IMG/VR virus record: IMGVR_UViG_3300029286_000009
Span: 186,001-250,000 of that record
Source: a virus
Reading direction: 5' to 3' (one strand)
DNA: 64,000 nt
The notes below the pieces were generated by a model. That model had not been told where the DNA came from. It saw nothing but the letters and a program-made list of their open reading frames with translations, and searched no databases. The stretch's first letter is position 1. Each line of letters starts with the position of its first letter. The position numbers were made by a program, and so were the translations under genes. This document shows, piece by piece, positions 7,803 through 15,249 of the stretch.

Positions 7803-7870
7803 TTTTCCTCGCACAGTTCATCTTTGGGTAATGGTAACAAAGGTTTATAAGACTCAGTAGGTAATTTCAT
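7799..7870 (-). CDS. 23-residue coupled micro-ORF
   Basis: Begins MKLPTESYKPLLPLPKDE and ends LCEEK. It has a good ribosome site (ACAAGGAGAAACC) and an ATGA junction with the next gene. It may be a leader that couples translation or a real micropeptide. The proline-rich sequence is unlike random AT-rich DNA. Confidence 0.4.
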   Translation of the reverse strand: MKLPTESYKPLLPLPKDELCEEK

Positions 7871-7893
7871 TGGTTTCTCCTTGTAATTTGTTT

Positions 7894-9183
7894 TTAATCT
7901 AACATACTTACTAGCCCTTTTTCCAGAGCTATTTTTCTGTCTATAACTAAAATACCTGTATCACCCATTTTTTTCACCCGAGATTGTTCTTTAATTGCAA
8001 ACTTGGGTATAAATACTTTTTCCCCGTCCACTTCACATAGTAGTGCCTTATTAACTCCTGTGTCTTGGAGCACTCTTACATTATCAATTGTAGCTACTCC
8101 TGTTACGGTTGGAAGCTTATCTGCGTGCCTAAAAGCGTGGCACGTTGCACATAGTGGACGAAAATCTGTCCACAATTCAAAACCTACTCGATCGTATAGC
8201 ATGTGATGTAGGTGCACTGTAGACAGAGAAATTGGACGCAAACAATCCCAACAGCGATCAAACGGACCAGTAGGAGTAATCATGGCAGCTTTTTTGTTGC
8301 ACCACTCTGGCATCTTACGATATTCTTCATAAGATTTTTTTTCAAATCGTTTTACACCCATCACTTGGTTATTGGCTAGTATCTCGGTTATGTTGGTCTC
8401 TATAAATTTTAACTGCCGCCTAATCACGTCTCTTGAATAAAAGAAATACTTTAACACAATAGCATCAATCCGCATATGAAACTGATGATAATCTACAAAC
8501 ATCTGCATAGCTATCGCAAGTGGAACTGGTAAAGACTTTTTTGCTGGTATACCCCATTGTTTGCGATAATTTTCAAAATCAGTGCTATTACGTAGCTGAA
8601 AAGGAAAGTAAAGCGTTAAGACATCTTTGCTCCACCCTTTCCCTATGTATAAGCTTTTAAACCACTCCTTTGTTAGTGGGGTTACCGCAATTTTAGGTTC
8701 TACATAGTTAGACGCGTAGTTATCCCAACGATACTGAATACGAGGATATACCCATTCAGCTGCTCGTGGATCGTCTGCTATGAGTCCTCGGAGCAGTGTT
8801 ATGTCTTCATGGCATAGTTCTTGTTCTTTATCCCACTTACTCTTAAGCTCATATTTACCGCGAGTCATAACCGCAAATAATACATCTTCTGCCCAATCTC
8901 TAAAGGCTTTGGCTCTATCAGTCTTAGCTAGCATTGCTGCTCTTATGACTCCGTGGTAACTGATTACTCGTAGTTCTTGATTGCCTCCAGGTGTCGTCAT
9001 TTTGACGACCCCCTGTTTAGACTTGAATTCATCGGTATTTCTGTCTATTAAACGGTAAAAATTATGCGTGTTTGAATAACCTAGAGCGGCTGCGATGTGG
9101 GACATAACTGCCCACCGGTTTCCTTCGTGGTCATAAATTTCTATTTCTGTGTTTTCAAATTTTACTAATTCTGTATTATTCAT
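7894..9183 (-). CDS. BRO-N / central domain / HNH fusion protein
   Basis: 429 residues. Residues about 5-110 match the BRO-N antirepressor DNA-binding domain (HEGNRWAVMSHIAAALGYSN, then ELRVISYHGVIRAAMLAKTD). Residues about 165-215 carry a block shared with the products at 29899 and 37241 (LTKEWFKSLYIGKGWSKDVL, then TLYFP). The C-terminal third holds an HNH nuclease domain: CWDC about residue 313, HLHH about 328 and CATC about 348. BRO-N proteins usually act as phage antirepressors and HNH domains cut DNA. The combination suggests a DNA-targeted nuclease, perhaps a homing endonuclease. It overlaps the gene at 9180 by 4 bases. Confidence 0.75.
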   Translation of the reverse strand: MNNTELVKFENTEIEIYDHEGNRWAVMSHIAAALGYSNTHNFYRLIDRNTDEFKSKQGVVKMTTPGGNQELRVISYHGVIRAAMLAKTDRAKAFRDWAEDVLFAVMTRGKYELKSKWDKEQELCHEDITLLRGLIADDPRAAEWVYPRIQYRWDNYASNYVEPKIAVTPLTKEWFKSLYIGKGWSKDVLTLYFPFQLRNSTDFENYRKQWGIPAKKSLPVPLAIAMQMFVDYHQFHMRIDAIVLKYFFYSRDVIRRQLKFIETNITEILANNQVMGVKRFEKKSYEEYRKMPEWCNKKAAMITPTGPFDRCWDCLRPISLSTVHLHHMLYDRVGFELWTDFRPLCATCHAFRHADKLPTVTGVATIDNVRVLQDTGVNKALLCEVDGEKVFIPKFAIKEQSRVKKMGDTGILVIDRKIALEKGLVSMLD

Positions 9184-9500
9184 ATCTTTCCTTTTATCTC
9201 TTCCAGCAATTCCGTGGGGTTATGCCCATAATATTTGTCATTACGTTCCACATGATCCATTACACTTACAGACCAACGCCCGTGTTCTGCTTTTACACTA
9301 CTGAACAGGAGCATAAACACTACTGTAAGACCACGTTCTTCATTATAAAAAGTCTCTAAGTAAGCATAATCTAAGCCCCGAGAAGCCTTGGCAACATAAC
9401 CTTGTCCAATGATATAAGCGTAAAGTGCATCAAACTCGGGATATGTAATCTGTAAACTAGCAAGGATTTTGTTATGTTGTTGGTCGTCAAATTTATACAT
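9180..9500 (-). CDS. Unknown protein, 106 residues
   Basis: Ordinary globular composition with aromatic-rich middle (YAYLETFYNEERGLTVVFML). It overlaps both neighbours by a few bases. Not recognised; expressed in the leftward operon. Confidence 0.5.
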   Translation of the reverse strand: MYKFDDQQHNKILASLQITYPEFDALYAYIIGQGYVAKASRGLDYAYLETFYNEERGLTVVFMLLFSSVKAEHGRWSVSVMDHVERNDKYYGHNPTELLEEIKGKI

Positions 9501-9681
9501 TTAACTTCTTAACTCCTCGGTAACCCTTCCATGCGGGGAATAATCTTTCAAACTTTTCGATTATTTCTTCTCGGGTATGTTCTTCCACTAATATATACCG
9601 ACCTAGTTGTCCTACTCTTGCCTTCAAGTCGGCGTGTTCTTTAATATACGTATGGATATATTCAGCTTCATTTTTATTCAT
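9493..9681 (-). CDS. Unknown charged small protein
   Basis: 62 residues, ATG after GAGATAGGATA. Charged and helical (EYIHTYIKEHADLKARVGQL). Not recognised. Confidence 0.5.
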   Translation of the reverse strand: MNKNEAEYIHTYIKEHADLKARVGQLGRYILVEEHTREEIIEKFERLFPAWKGYRGVKKLNV

Positions 9682-9711
9682 TATCCTATCTCTGCAATGT
9701 TTCTCTCGAAC

Positions 9712-10125
9712 TCATATACCTGCTCCCAAGTCTTTTGTTCGTTTGTATTCCTCGGTTGATTCTAACACTTTAACCAGGTTTTTATTAAAGCATTCTTGTG
9801 TTTCCCCTAAACCATGCCTGTTTAAAGTATTTATTACCCAATTCATGGCATGAACAAGTGGTCTAAGATCATCTCGGAAGAATCCATCTTCATGTTTAGT
9901 GTAACCTTCGTTTTGTTCTTTTACAAAATCATATCTACGATCGTGTATCTGATCAACACATTCTTGTATAGTGTCGAGCCAATCCAATGTCGCTCTTATA
10001 TTTTCAACCCAATAATCCGGATTTACCCACCCGGATTCAATATCCTCTAAAAGGCATTCCATTCTCGACTGCTGCAAGCTTATACTTTCTACATACTGCC
10101 CGTCTTCTATTTTTTTATCTCCCAT
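9712..10125 (-). CDS. Unknown helical protein
   Basis: About 137 residues from the ATG after AAGGG (a TTG nine bases upstream is an alternative). Strongly helical and acidic, with possible coiled coil (LLEDIESGWVNPDYWVENIR). Not recognised. Confidence 0.5.
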   Translation of the reverse strand: MGDKKIEDGQYVESISLQQSRMECLLEDIESGWVNPDYWVENIRATLDWLDTIQECVDQIHDRRYDFVKEQNEGYTKHEDGFFRDDLRPLVHAMNWVINTLNRHGLGETQECFNKNLVKVLESTEEYKRTKDLGAGI

Positions 10126-10138
10126 AGACAACAACCCT

Positions 10139-10555
10139 TTATTTTTGTATTTGTCGTTCGCATTTGTGGCATTTCCAATATTTTATTGACATAAAATGGT
10201 CCCCCAAAAAACCGCCATAACCTGGAACAAAATATTTTTTAATTGTATGCATCGAAGTCCCACAATGGTAACATCTAATATGTGGGTTAGCTAGTCTATA
10301 TTCCTTCCATGCCGCACGAGCTTCTGATTCGGTATTGTAACGACGTCCGCCGATTCCCGACTTAAAGACCCGATATATTGCCCATATGCTATCTTTATGA
10401 TACCATATTAAAGAGTGTAAACCATCACCATTATAGAAAGCATGGATTATTTTAAAATAACCCCGTTTGATAGCTTGAGCGTGTCTTATATAGTGGTGGT
10501 TTGGTCCTAACCACTCTACTCCCTGGAATTTACTTTTACTAAAGGGTCTTGTCAT
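10139..10555 (-). CDS. Zinc-ribbon protein of unknown function
   Basis: About 138 residues from the ATG after TAGGAGAAAAAAA. The C-terminal part has two CxxC pairs (CYHCG and CHKCE), consistent with a zinc ribbon. The middle region is aromatic-rich (YFKIIHAFYNGDGLHSLIWY) and RRYNTESEARAAWKEY resembles a short DNA-interacting motif of phage proteins. Function unknown. Confidence 0.5.
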   Translation of the reverse strand: MTRPFSKSKFQGVEWLGPNHHYIRHAQAIKRGYFKIIHAFYNGDGLHSLIWYHKDSIWAIYRVFKSGIGGRRYNTESEARAAWKEYRLANPHIRCYHCGTSMHTIKKYFVPGYGGFLGDHFMSIKYWKCHKCERQIQK

Positions 10556-10566
10556 TTTTTTTTCTC

Positions 10567-10809
10567 CTAGTCGTGCCATCCCGAATTAGCACGATTGATG
10601 CCGGGGCCGGGTGTATATGGTCTAGTCTTATCCTTTTTGTTGGTTATACACTTAGCAAGTTCGGGGTCTACTTCAATGCCTATACCGCGAATTAGTTGTG
10701 TTGTACCGCATGCGACACACTGGTGTTGCTGCCACCACCCAGTGCTATCTCCAACATCAGCAATATATTCAAAAACTTTTTGCCCACATTCACAAACCAA
10801 ATCAGCCAT
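10567..10809 (-). CDS. Small zinc-ribbon protein
   Basis: 80 residues from the ATG after GAGGTGAC. CECG near the N-terminus and CVACG about residue 32 form a likely zinc ribbon. It overlaps neighbours by a few bases. One of at least eight CxxC microproteins in this operon. Confidence 0.55.
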   Translation of the reverse strand: MADLVCECGQKVFEYIADVGDSTGWWQQHQCVACGTTQLIRGIGIEVDPELAKCITNKKDKTRPYTPGPGINRANSGWHD

Positions 10810-10987
10810 TGTCACCTCGCAGTCCTTTAGTGGCGTGTTCCATGAAGTCCCCGCACTCTTTGTGCAGAATCACAAATTGTCCTCTATAAAAAGAGACCCA
10901 ACAATCTTCATCTTCTGCTACTAGTTCATTGCATTTTTCACAGGCACGCTCTAATATGTCTTTTCTTACCAGATCACGTGTTATCAA
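10802..10987 (-). CDS. Small CxxC protein
   Basis: About 61 residues from the TTG after GGAGAAGACC, where the start overlaps the stop of the upstream gene (TTTGATAA). It has CEKC and a later HKECGDF, so a zinc site is possible. The longer frame to 11041 would overlap the upstream gene by 58 bases and is less likely. Confidence 0.45.
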   Translation of the reverse strand: MITRDLVRKDILERACEKCNELVAEDEDCWVSFYRGQFVILHKECGDFMEHATKGLRGDNG

Positions 10988-11262
10988 AGGTCTTCTCCTA
11001 ATGCAAAATAGTCCTCTGGTTTCCCCGCTCGTTCCCAACACCGGTAGAATATATCGGATACTATAGGGACAGGAGTTTTATCATAAGCAATTAAAGCCAC
11101 GTGCTTTCCTTTGTCTTGTGCCCTTTTTATAATTGTGCTTAGAAGGATGTAACCTGCACTATCATCCTCATCATTGGATAAGTCTATATCCAACTGGTCT
11201 AAAAAGTCTGCTAGAATATAGTATGCATAGTCATCTATACTACGTTCAGTCCAATGCGACAA
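10984..11262 (-). CDS. Unknown acidic protein
   Basis: 92 residues, TTG start after AGGAGAAGACA. Acidic (DQLDIDLSNDEDDSAGYI). No recognised motif. Confidence 0.5.
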   Translation of the reverse strand: MSHWTERSIDDYAYYILADFLDQLDIDLSNDEDDSAGYILLSTIIKRAQDKGKHVALIAYDKTPVPIVSDIFYRCWERAGKPEDYFALGEDL

Positions 11263-11271
11263 TGTCTTCTC

Positions 11272-11439
11272 CTATTTCTTAATAAAAAACAAGATAGCGA
11301 GAGGTCCTAATGATATACATGCAATAAAAGCATCTACTGCATCAGGACCTATACTGCCCCATTTTTGGTATTCGCGATAACTTATCTGCCCGAAGGCGAA
11401 CAATCCGCACAATATCCAAGTTAGAACGATATAATACAT
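11272..11439 (-). CDS. 55-residue membrane protein
   Basis: Begins MYYIVLTWILCGLFAFGQIS and ends AILFFIKK. Two hydrophobic segments flank a polar loop, and ISLGPLAILFFI in the second resembles the LGPI segments of the products at 6775 and 7198. The start overlaps the upstream stop (TGATG). Probably a small two-helix membrane protein. Confidence 0.55.
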   Translation of the reverse strand: MYYIVLTWILCGLFAFGQISYREYQKWGSIGPDAVDAFIACISLGPLAILFFIKK

Positions 11440-11711
11440 CACGACTTGGGTTCTTCCTCTTTCTTCCTATACACATAACGTGCCAACCAACTGTGTCGGG
11501 GTGTGTTCTCCAAAAAGAATGCCATTATACCCAATACTAGAAGTAGAGAAAATATTCCAAAAAATAGACAGAATACAGCATAAATTAATCCTGAAAGGAT
11601 ATTTCCTACACGTAATCCATTATTTCCGTCGTACATGTTGCGCAGATGTGATAGAAAAAAGATTAAACCTGCTATTCCACCGCAAGTAAACCAAATGGCT
11701 CTAAAGTCCAT
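11439..11711 (-). CDS. Small membrane protein
   Basis: About 90 residues from the ATG in TAATG after GAGGAGTTAAAA. Two or three membrane helices (IWFTCGGIAGLIFFLSHL and LIYAVFCLFFGIFSLLLVLG), with the charged tail RKKEEEPKS. Same architecture as the other small membrane proteins here. Confidence 0.55.
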   Translation of the reverse strand: MDFRAIWFTCGGIAGLIFFLSHLRNMYDGNNGLRVGNILSGLIYAVFCLFFGIFSLLLVLGIMAFFLENTPRHSWLARYVYRKKEEEPKS

Positions 11712-11992
11712 TATTTTAACTCCTCTATAATTTCCCATTGTTCTGTGGTGCCCCGCCCCACGATTTTATCTAGGTAAGTGCGGGCTTCCTCCAGGGTGGT
11801 CCAATATGTTACTTTATGTCGCTTAATGTCCACATGATACACTAAATAGAATTTAGCATTTTTTTCCACTACCAAAGGGATTGTAAATTCATACAGGTAA
11901 CAATACTCGGATGCACGGTTGCAATAAAGAGATGTAATACCCCTGTAAACGTAACGGTCGCATACGATTTTTAATTCAGGTATTAATTGCAA
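11711..11992 (-). CDS. Unknown protein, 93 residues
   Basis: TTG start, ending in the coupling site for the next gene. Beta-rich middle (YEFTIPLVVEKNAKFYLVYH), then TTLEEARTYLDKIVGRG, a short helix pattern seen in many small phage proteins. Not recognised. Confidence 0.5.
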   Translation of the reverse strand: MQLIPELKIVCDRYVYRGITSLYCNRASEYCYLYEFTIPLVVEKNAKFYLVYHVDIKRHKVTYWTTLEEARTYLDKIVGRGTTEQWEIIEELK

Positions 11993-11997
11993 CTTAT

Positions 11998-12264
11998 TTA
12001 TCTTGTAAAGACTATTTGAAATTTTTGACTAACAGGAATCACTGAAGCAGAACACGCGGGGTTTTGACATTTGAATCCGGCATTGTGTCCGTCGATTGTT
12101 AATCTAAAAAGACTTTTACCACACCATGGGCAGGTTAACAAGATTTTAGATTTTTCGGCTGCGGCTTCTGTGGGTGTGTCATCTAAAATAAGCCACTCAT
12201 TTGCTATATCTGCTCCATTTATACTTATAAAAAACTCCTCTACCGTCTTTGGTTCTTTAGTCAT
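11998..12264 (-). CDS. Small zinc-ribbon protein
   Basis: 88 residues. CPWCG about residue 47 and CQNPAC about residue 68 form a zinc-ribbon pattern similar to Lar-type or restriction-alleviation-like phage microproteins (CPWCGKSLFRL). That resemblance is weak, so treat it as a zinc ribbon only. Confidence 0.55.
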   Translation of the reverse strand: MTKEPKTVEEFFISINGADIANEWLILDDTPTEAAAEKSKILLTCPWCGKSLFRLTIDGHNAGFKCQNPACSASVIPVSQKFQIVFTR

Positions 12265-12491
12265 GTTAATTCCTTTATTTGATATTTTTCTGATTCTCGA
12301 GCCCTAACTTCTTGACGTGTGGGTATTTTCCATTCTTTTATACGTTGCGAAAGCCAATGGCATCTGTATTTTTTACAAAAGAAGCACCAGTCACATTCTC
12401 CATAACAAGGTTTCCCCCACAGGTGCACTCGCCACTGGTGTTTCTGCTTAGCTTTGCGCGACATTACTCTACGTTCTGCTCTACTACGCAT
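12261..12491 (-). CDS. Basic Cys-rich small protein
   Basis: 76 residues, strongly basic (RRVMSRKAKQKHQWRVHLWG), with C-x3-C-x2-C-x2-C (CYGECDWCFFC). Ribosome site CCAGGAGCACC. Could bind zinc and nucleic acid. Upstream, 12500-12555 holds two short inverted repeats (AGTGAT/ATCACT and ATAGTCT/AGACTAT) that may attenuate or terminate. Confidence 0.55.
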   Translation of the reverse strand: MRSRAERRVMSRKAKQKHQWRVHLWGKPCYGECDWCFFCKKYRCHWLSQRIKEWKIPTRQEVRARESEKYQIKELT

Positions 12492-12555
12492 TGGTGCTCC
12501 TGGGGGTGTTGGAGTGATCGGTAATCACTGAGGACAGGATACCTTTTCGAATAGT

Positions 12556-12801
12556 CTAGAAAAAGAGACTATCCGGATTAAACTTTAATAACTCAACTAA
12601 CTTAGCCGTTTTTACTTTTAGTTGCTCCACGCATGCTGTCTCTAAACCATGGTCTAAGAAGTAACTAGCTCGGTGCAATGCACTTCCCCGTAAGTTCTTG
12701 TAAACTGATTCATAATTAAAAGGGTATTCCTTCATACACCACAGCTGTAGAACTTCAAGATATTTGTTTATTCCAATCCTGCTGCAATCTTCGTTCGTCA
12801 T
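12556..12801 (-). CDS. Unknown helical protein
   Basis: 81 residues from ATG after AGGAGACTAGGTAA. Helical, with LELLKFNPDS-type end. The stop codon lies inside an ATAGTCT/AGACTAT hairpin. Not recognised. Confidence 0.5.
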   Translation of the reverse strand: MTNEDCSRIGINKYLEVLQLWCMKEYPFNYESVYKNLRGSALHRASYFLDHGLETACVEQLKVKTAKLVELLKFNPDSLFF

Positions 12802-12917
12802 TTACCTAGTCTCCTGAGTTTACCCCACCAACGCTGCAACCTCTCCATTATACTTCCTATTACAACTACCGCTAATAGCCACCATGGTATTAAACGTGAT
12901 CTAGTCTTTTTCCTCAT
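12798..12917 (-). CDS. 39-residue single-pass membrane peptide
   Basis: MRKKTRSRLIPWWLLAVVVI, then GSIMERLQRWWGKLRRLGK. A basic N-terminus, one hydrophobic segment and a basic amphipathic tail with paired tryptophans. The ATGA junction with the next gene and overlap with the upstream gene support it. The layout resembles small membrane-active peptides, but I cannot assign a role. Confidence 0.5.
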   Translation of the reverse strand: MRKKTRSRLIPWWLLAVVVIGSIMERLQRWWGKLRRLGK

Positions 12918-13092
12918 CTATCTGACCCCCACCAGTTTCTTCTATGCCTTCTGGTATTACACCAAATGCTTTTTGCCTAAAAGCGATTTGATGACCACAC
13001 TGATCACAGCCCCACCTTCCTGGAATTTCAATGTCACCAGTCATAAAGTTCTTCAACTTCTTCATTTCGCCGCCACAAACTTTGCACTCCAT
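12901..13092 (-). CDS. Zinc-ribbon microprotein
   Basis: 63 residues with CKVCG near the start and CDQCG about residue 29, then an acidic tail (QIDEEKD). Ribosome site GTAGGAGGATAGC. A typical small zinc ribbon of the YgiT type, known from many phages and toxin-antitoxin loci. No toxin partner seen. Confidence 0.6.
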   Translation of the reverse strand: MECKVCGGEMKKLKNFMTGDIEIPGRWGCDQCGHQIAFRQKAFGVIPEGIEETGGGQIDEEKD

Positions 13093-13101
13093 GCTATCCT
13101 C

Positions 13102-13428
13102 CTACTTATATCTGGGAATTTTGGAAAGGGCTTCTTTTGCTGCTGCCAACTCTTTGTTAGTGCTTTCTACTCTCAATCGCTTATCATAATTCTTAATAGC
13201 CTTACATAATTCTGTTAAATCACCGCCCCAATTACACCCCCAGTAATAATACAAAGCTGATATGAGTTGTATAGAGTTAAATAACCAGCCCATCTTTACG
13301 TCAACACTGAAGGAGATCGCTTCGGTTGTATGCCATGCATTCCTGTAACAGTCCTTAGTCCATGGGATACTGCCCTCTTTAGTCAACTTTGTGAGTTCTC
13401 TGACTATATCAACCACTTCCTGGTTCAT
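13102..13428 (-). CDS. Unknown protein, paralog of next gene upstream
   Basis: 108 residues. Pattern IVRELTKLTKEGSIPWTKDC then WLFNSIQLISALYYYWGC and a basic helix (KNYDKRLRVESTNKELAAAK). The same order of segments occurs in the product at 13409 (LTECDAILWKKHW, SYILWCYDEKY, VVRQEKRLSEK), so the two look like a tandem duplication that has diverged. Function unknown. Confidence 0.5.
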   Translation of the reverse strand: MNQEVVDIVRELTKLTKEGSIPWTKDCYRNAWHTTEAISFSVDVKMGWLFNSIQLISALYYYWGCNWGGDLTELCKAIKNYDKRLRVESTNKELAAAKEALSKIPRYK

Positions 13429-13768
13429 TCTCTTTGTCCTTACATCGCATTTCCATGAGTTTTTGCTTTTTTACCTTCTTGTCTTCACATCTTTTCTCAC
13501 TTAACCTTTTTTCTTGGCGAACTACATTTTTATCAACGCTTTTCCAGAGAGTGGCTAGTAAATCTGCTCCCCAAAATAGTTCTTTATACTTTTCGTCATA
13601 ACACCAAAGTATATAAGATACAATACCGAATTCTAAACACACCTTAGTTTGTTCTATTCGTAGTGAGTAACCATTTTTATCCCAGTGTTTTTTCCACAAA
13701 ATCGCATCACATTCGGTTAACTCAATAAGCTTATTTATGAACCTTTCGTCAATTAATGTATTTGTCAT
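13409..13768 (-). CDS. Unknown protein, tandem paralog
   Basis: 119 residues. Resembles the product at 13102 over about 80 residues and adds a very basic tail (EKRCEDKKVKKQKLMEMRCK) that could bind nucleic acid. It overlaps the downstream gene by 20 bases. Confidence 0.5.
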   Translation of the reverse strand: MTNTLIDERFINKLIELTECDAILWKKHWDKNGYSLRIEQTKVCLEFGIVSYILWCYDEKYKELFWGADLLATLWKSVDKNVVRQEKRLSEKRCEDKKVKKQKLMEMRCKDKENEPGSG

Positions 13769-13938
13769 TTTTTGCCCGCCTTAATTACTACCCACAGCTC
13801 ACCACTCACTTCATCATATAGCAGGTTCTCATTAGTAAGAGCCATTTTTCTTAGGGTTTCCGCAGAGAAAACTCTCCCATCTTTGTCTACGTCGCCTGCC
13901 TTGAATAACACACCTGTATATGTGGCGTTATCTTCCAT
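13765..13938 (-). CDS. 57-residue protein with DVDKDG loop
   Basis: Begins MEDNATYTGVLFKAGDVDKD and continues GRVFSAETLRKMAL. ATGA junction with the next gene. The segment VLFKAGDVDKDGRVFSAETL resembles both a calcium-binding DxDxDG loop and the start of phage prohead-protease-like domains (GDVNxNGRIYPxExL). I prefer the second on context but cannot decide. Confidence 0.5.
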   Translation of the reverse strand: MEDNATYTGVLFKAGDVDKDGRVFSAETLRKMALTNENLLYDEVSGELWVVIKAGKK

Positions 13939-13945
13939 ATTACTC

Positions 13946-14197
13946 CTATTTCAACTCCTCAGGTAGGGTTAGTATATCTGCAGGAATCCCTATGGGTGTT
14001 ATTATACACCAAGAGTTATTACAGTACTTACAGTATATACGCGTTTTCTCAGTATCATCTACAAAATAAGGTTTTAGTTCCCGATGTCCCCAGCTGTCTT
14101 GTTTCCAGGTTTGTATCAGACTCCTGAGTATAGTAAGGTCTATTGAGCCGCAATTCGCACACTGGAACAGGGGAAGTCCGTATTTAGATGTACCCAT
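13946..14197 (-). CDS. Zinc-ribbon protein
   Basis: 83 residues. CANCG about residue 13 and CKYCNNSWC about residue 56 make a four-cysteine zinc site. Overlaps the upstream gene by 14 bases. Function unknown. Confidence 0.55.
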   Translation of the reverse strand: MGTSKYGLPLFQCANCGSIDLTILRSLIQTWKQDSWGHRELKPYFVDDTEKTRIYCKYCNNSWCIITPIGIPADILTLPEELK

Positions 14198-14426
14198 ATT
14201 TTTCTATTAACTCCCCACTAGATTTCTTCATTTGCATCGGATAAAGAACTCCGTCTTTTACTAAGTCTACTTCGGCGTAAAAATATCTGTGCTGGATATC
14301 ATACTCCAAGTGTTTAACCACAACTAGATAACCTTGTGCCTCTGCTTCGCTTATTTGCTCTTCGAATATCCTTCTAGCCTTTCTCTGAATAGCATCTTGA
14401 TTATTTTTAAACTGTGTATCTTTCAC
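14184..14426 (-). CDS. Unknown charged protein
   Basis: 80 residues, GTG start after CGGGTG. N-terminal amphipathic helix (IQRKARRIFEEQISEAEAQG) followed by beta segments. Not recognised. Confidence 0.5.
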   Translation of the reverse strand: MKDTQFKNNQDAIQRKARRIFEEQISEAEAQGYLVVVKHLEYDIQHRYFYAEVDLVKDGVLYPMQMKKSSGELIEKYGYI

Positions 14427-14427
14427 T

Positions 14428-14880
14428 TTACACCCGCATCGCTCTAGACATTAGTAACATTTTAAATTCGGTAGCTTTAAACTTCTCGTTACTCCAGCCT
14501 TTTTTCCTATTACTCATATATTCTCGCACATAGCTAGGAAGTAGGAAAGGATTTATCTTAACCGTTGGTAAAACATGTGTAACTACTCCTGTGTCATAAT
14601 CAACAGCCTTGTCAAAATCTCTACTAATAACTACTTCCGGCACGGGTTGAACACCTGTTCTTAAATAGTAGGGTAGTGTACCAGGCACAAATGATTCTAT
14701 TGCCCGGAACAATTCAATAATAGCCCACCCAGTATTGTCGTGTTTAACTAGTATCTCCATCGGTTTAATATACCAGTCTTCTACCTGTTCGTAATAAATG
14801 TCCAGTAGTTCTTGGTAGGTTAGATTTTTAATATCTTCTAGTGATAACTCTTTAGTCGCTGTTACCTTTACTTTTGTCAT
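14428..14880 (-). CDS. Unknown protein, about 150 residues
   Basis: The ATG at 14880 follows GAGGAACGAGAAG; an ATG at 14895 with an ATGA overlap is the alternative. Mostly helical with a beta middle (VVISRDFDKAVDYDTGVVTH). The end is basic (YMSNRKKGWSNEKFKATEFK). Not recognised. Confidence 0.5.
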   Translation of the reverse strand: MTKVKVTATKELSLEDIKNLTYQELLDIYYEQVEDWYIKPMEILVKHDNTGWAIIELFRAIESFVPGTLPYYLRTGVQPVPEVVISRDFDKAVDYDTGVVTHVLPTVKINPFLLPSYVREYMSNRKKGWSNEKFKATEFKMLLMSRAMRV

Positions 14881-14891
14881 CTTCTCGTTCC

Positions 14892-15185
14892 TCATGCTCT
14901 AGGGAAATCTCCTGTGGTGTATGGAGGATCTCCTAGATAATGCCACCCGTCCGGAAACCCCGGATAAGGGTTTGGGTTGGGGCATGGTGGCGGGCAAGGT
15001 GGTGGACAAGGATATAAATACATTGGAGATGTAATATAGGTCTTATTAACTTTGTCCAACCAAGTTAGGCTAGTTATTAAATCTGTCAGTTCTTTGGCTT
15101 GTTCATATTCTCCTTCATAAATATGTTTTTGAACCTTGTCCCATAGTAACGTAATCTGGTTTTCAATGTCTACAGTATAAAACAT
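14892..15185 (-). CDS. Pro/Cys-rich C-terminal repeat protein
   Basis: 97 residues, ribosome site AGGGGGATAA. The helical N-terminus is followed by the odd repeat YPCPPPCPPPCPNPNPYPGF, then an aromatic tail (GWHYLGDPPYTTGDF). The proline/cysteine repeat suggests a stiff, perhaps metal-binding or disulfide-linked, segment. Function unknown. Confidence 0.5.
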   Translation of the reverse strand: MFYTVDIENQITLLWDKVQKHIYEGEYEQAKELTDLITSLTWLDKVNKTYITSPMYLYPCPPPCPPPCPNPNPYPGFPDGWHYLGDPPYTTGDFPRA

Positions 15186-15249
15186 GTTTTTATCCCCCTA
15201 ACTCTTATTACCAGTTTGGTTGTCTTGAAGTGCTGCTTTAAGAGTTACT

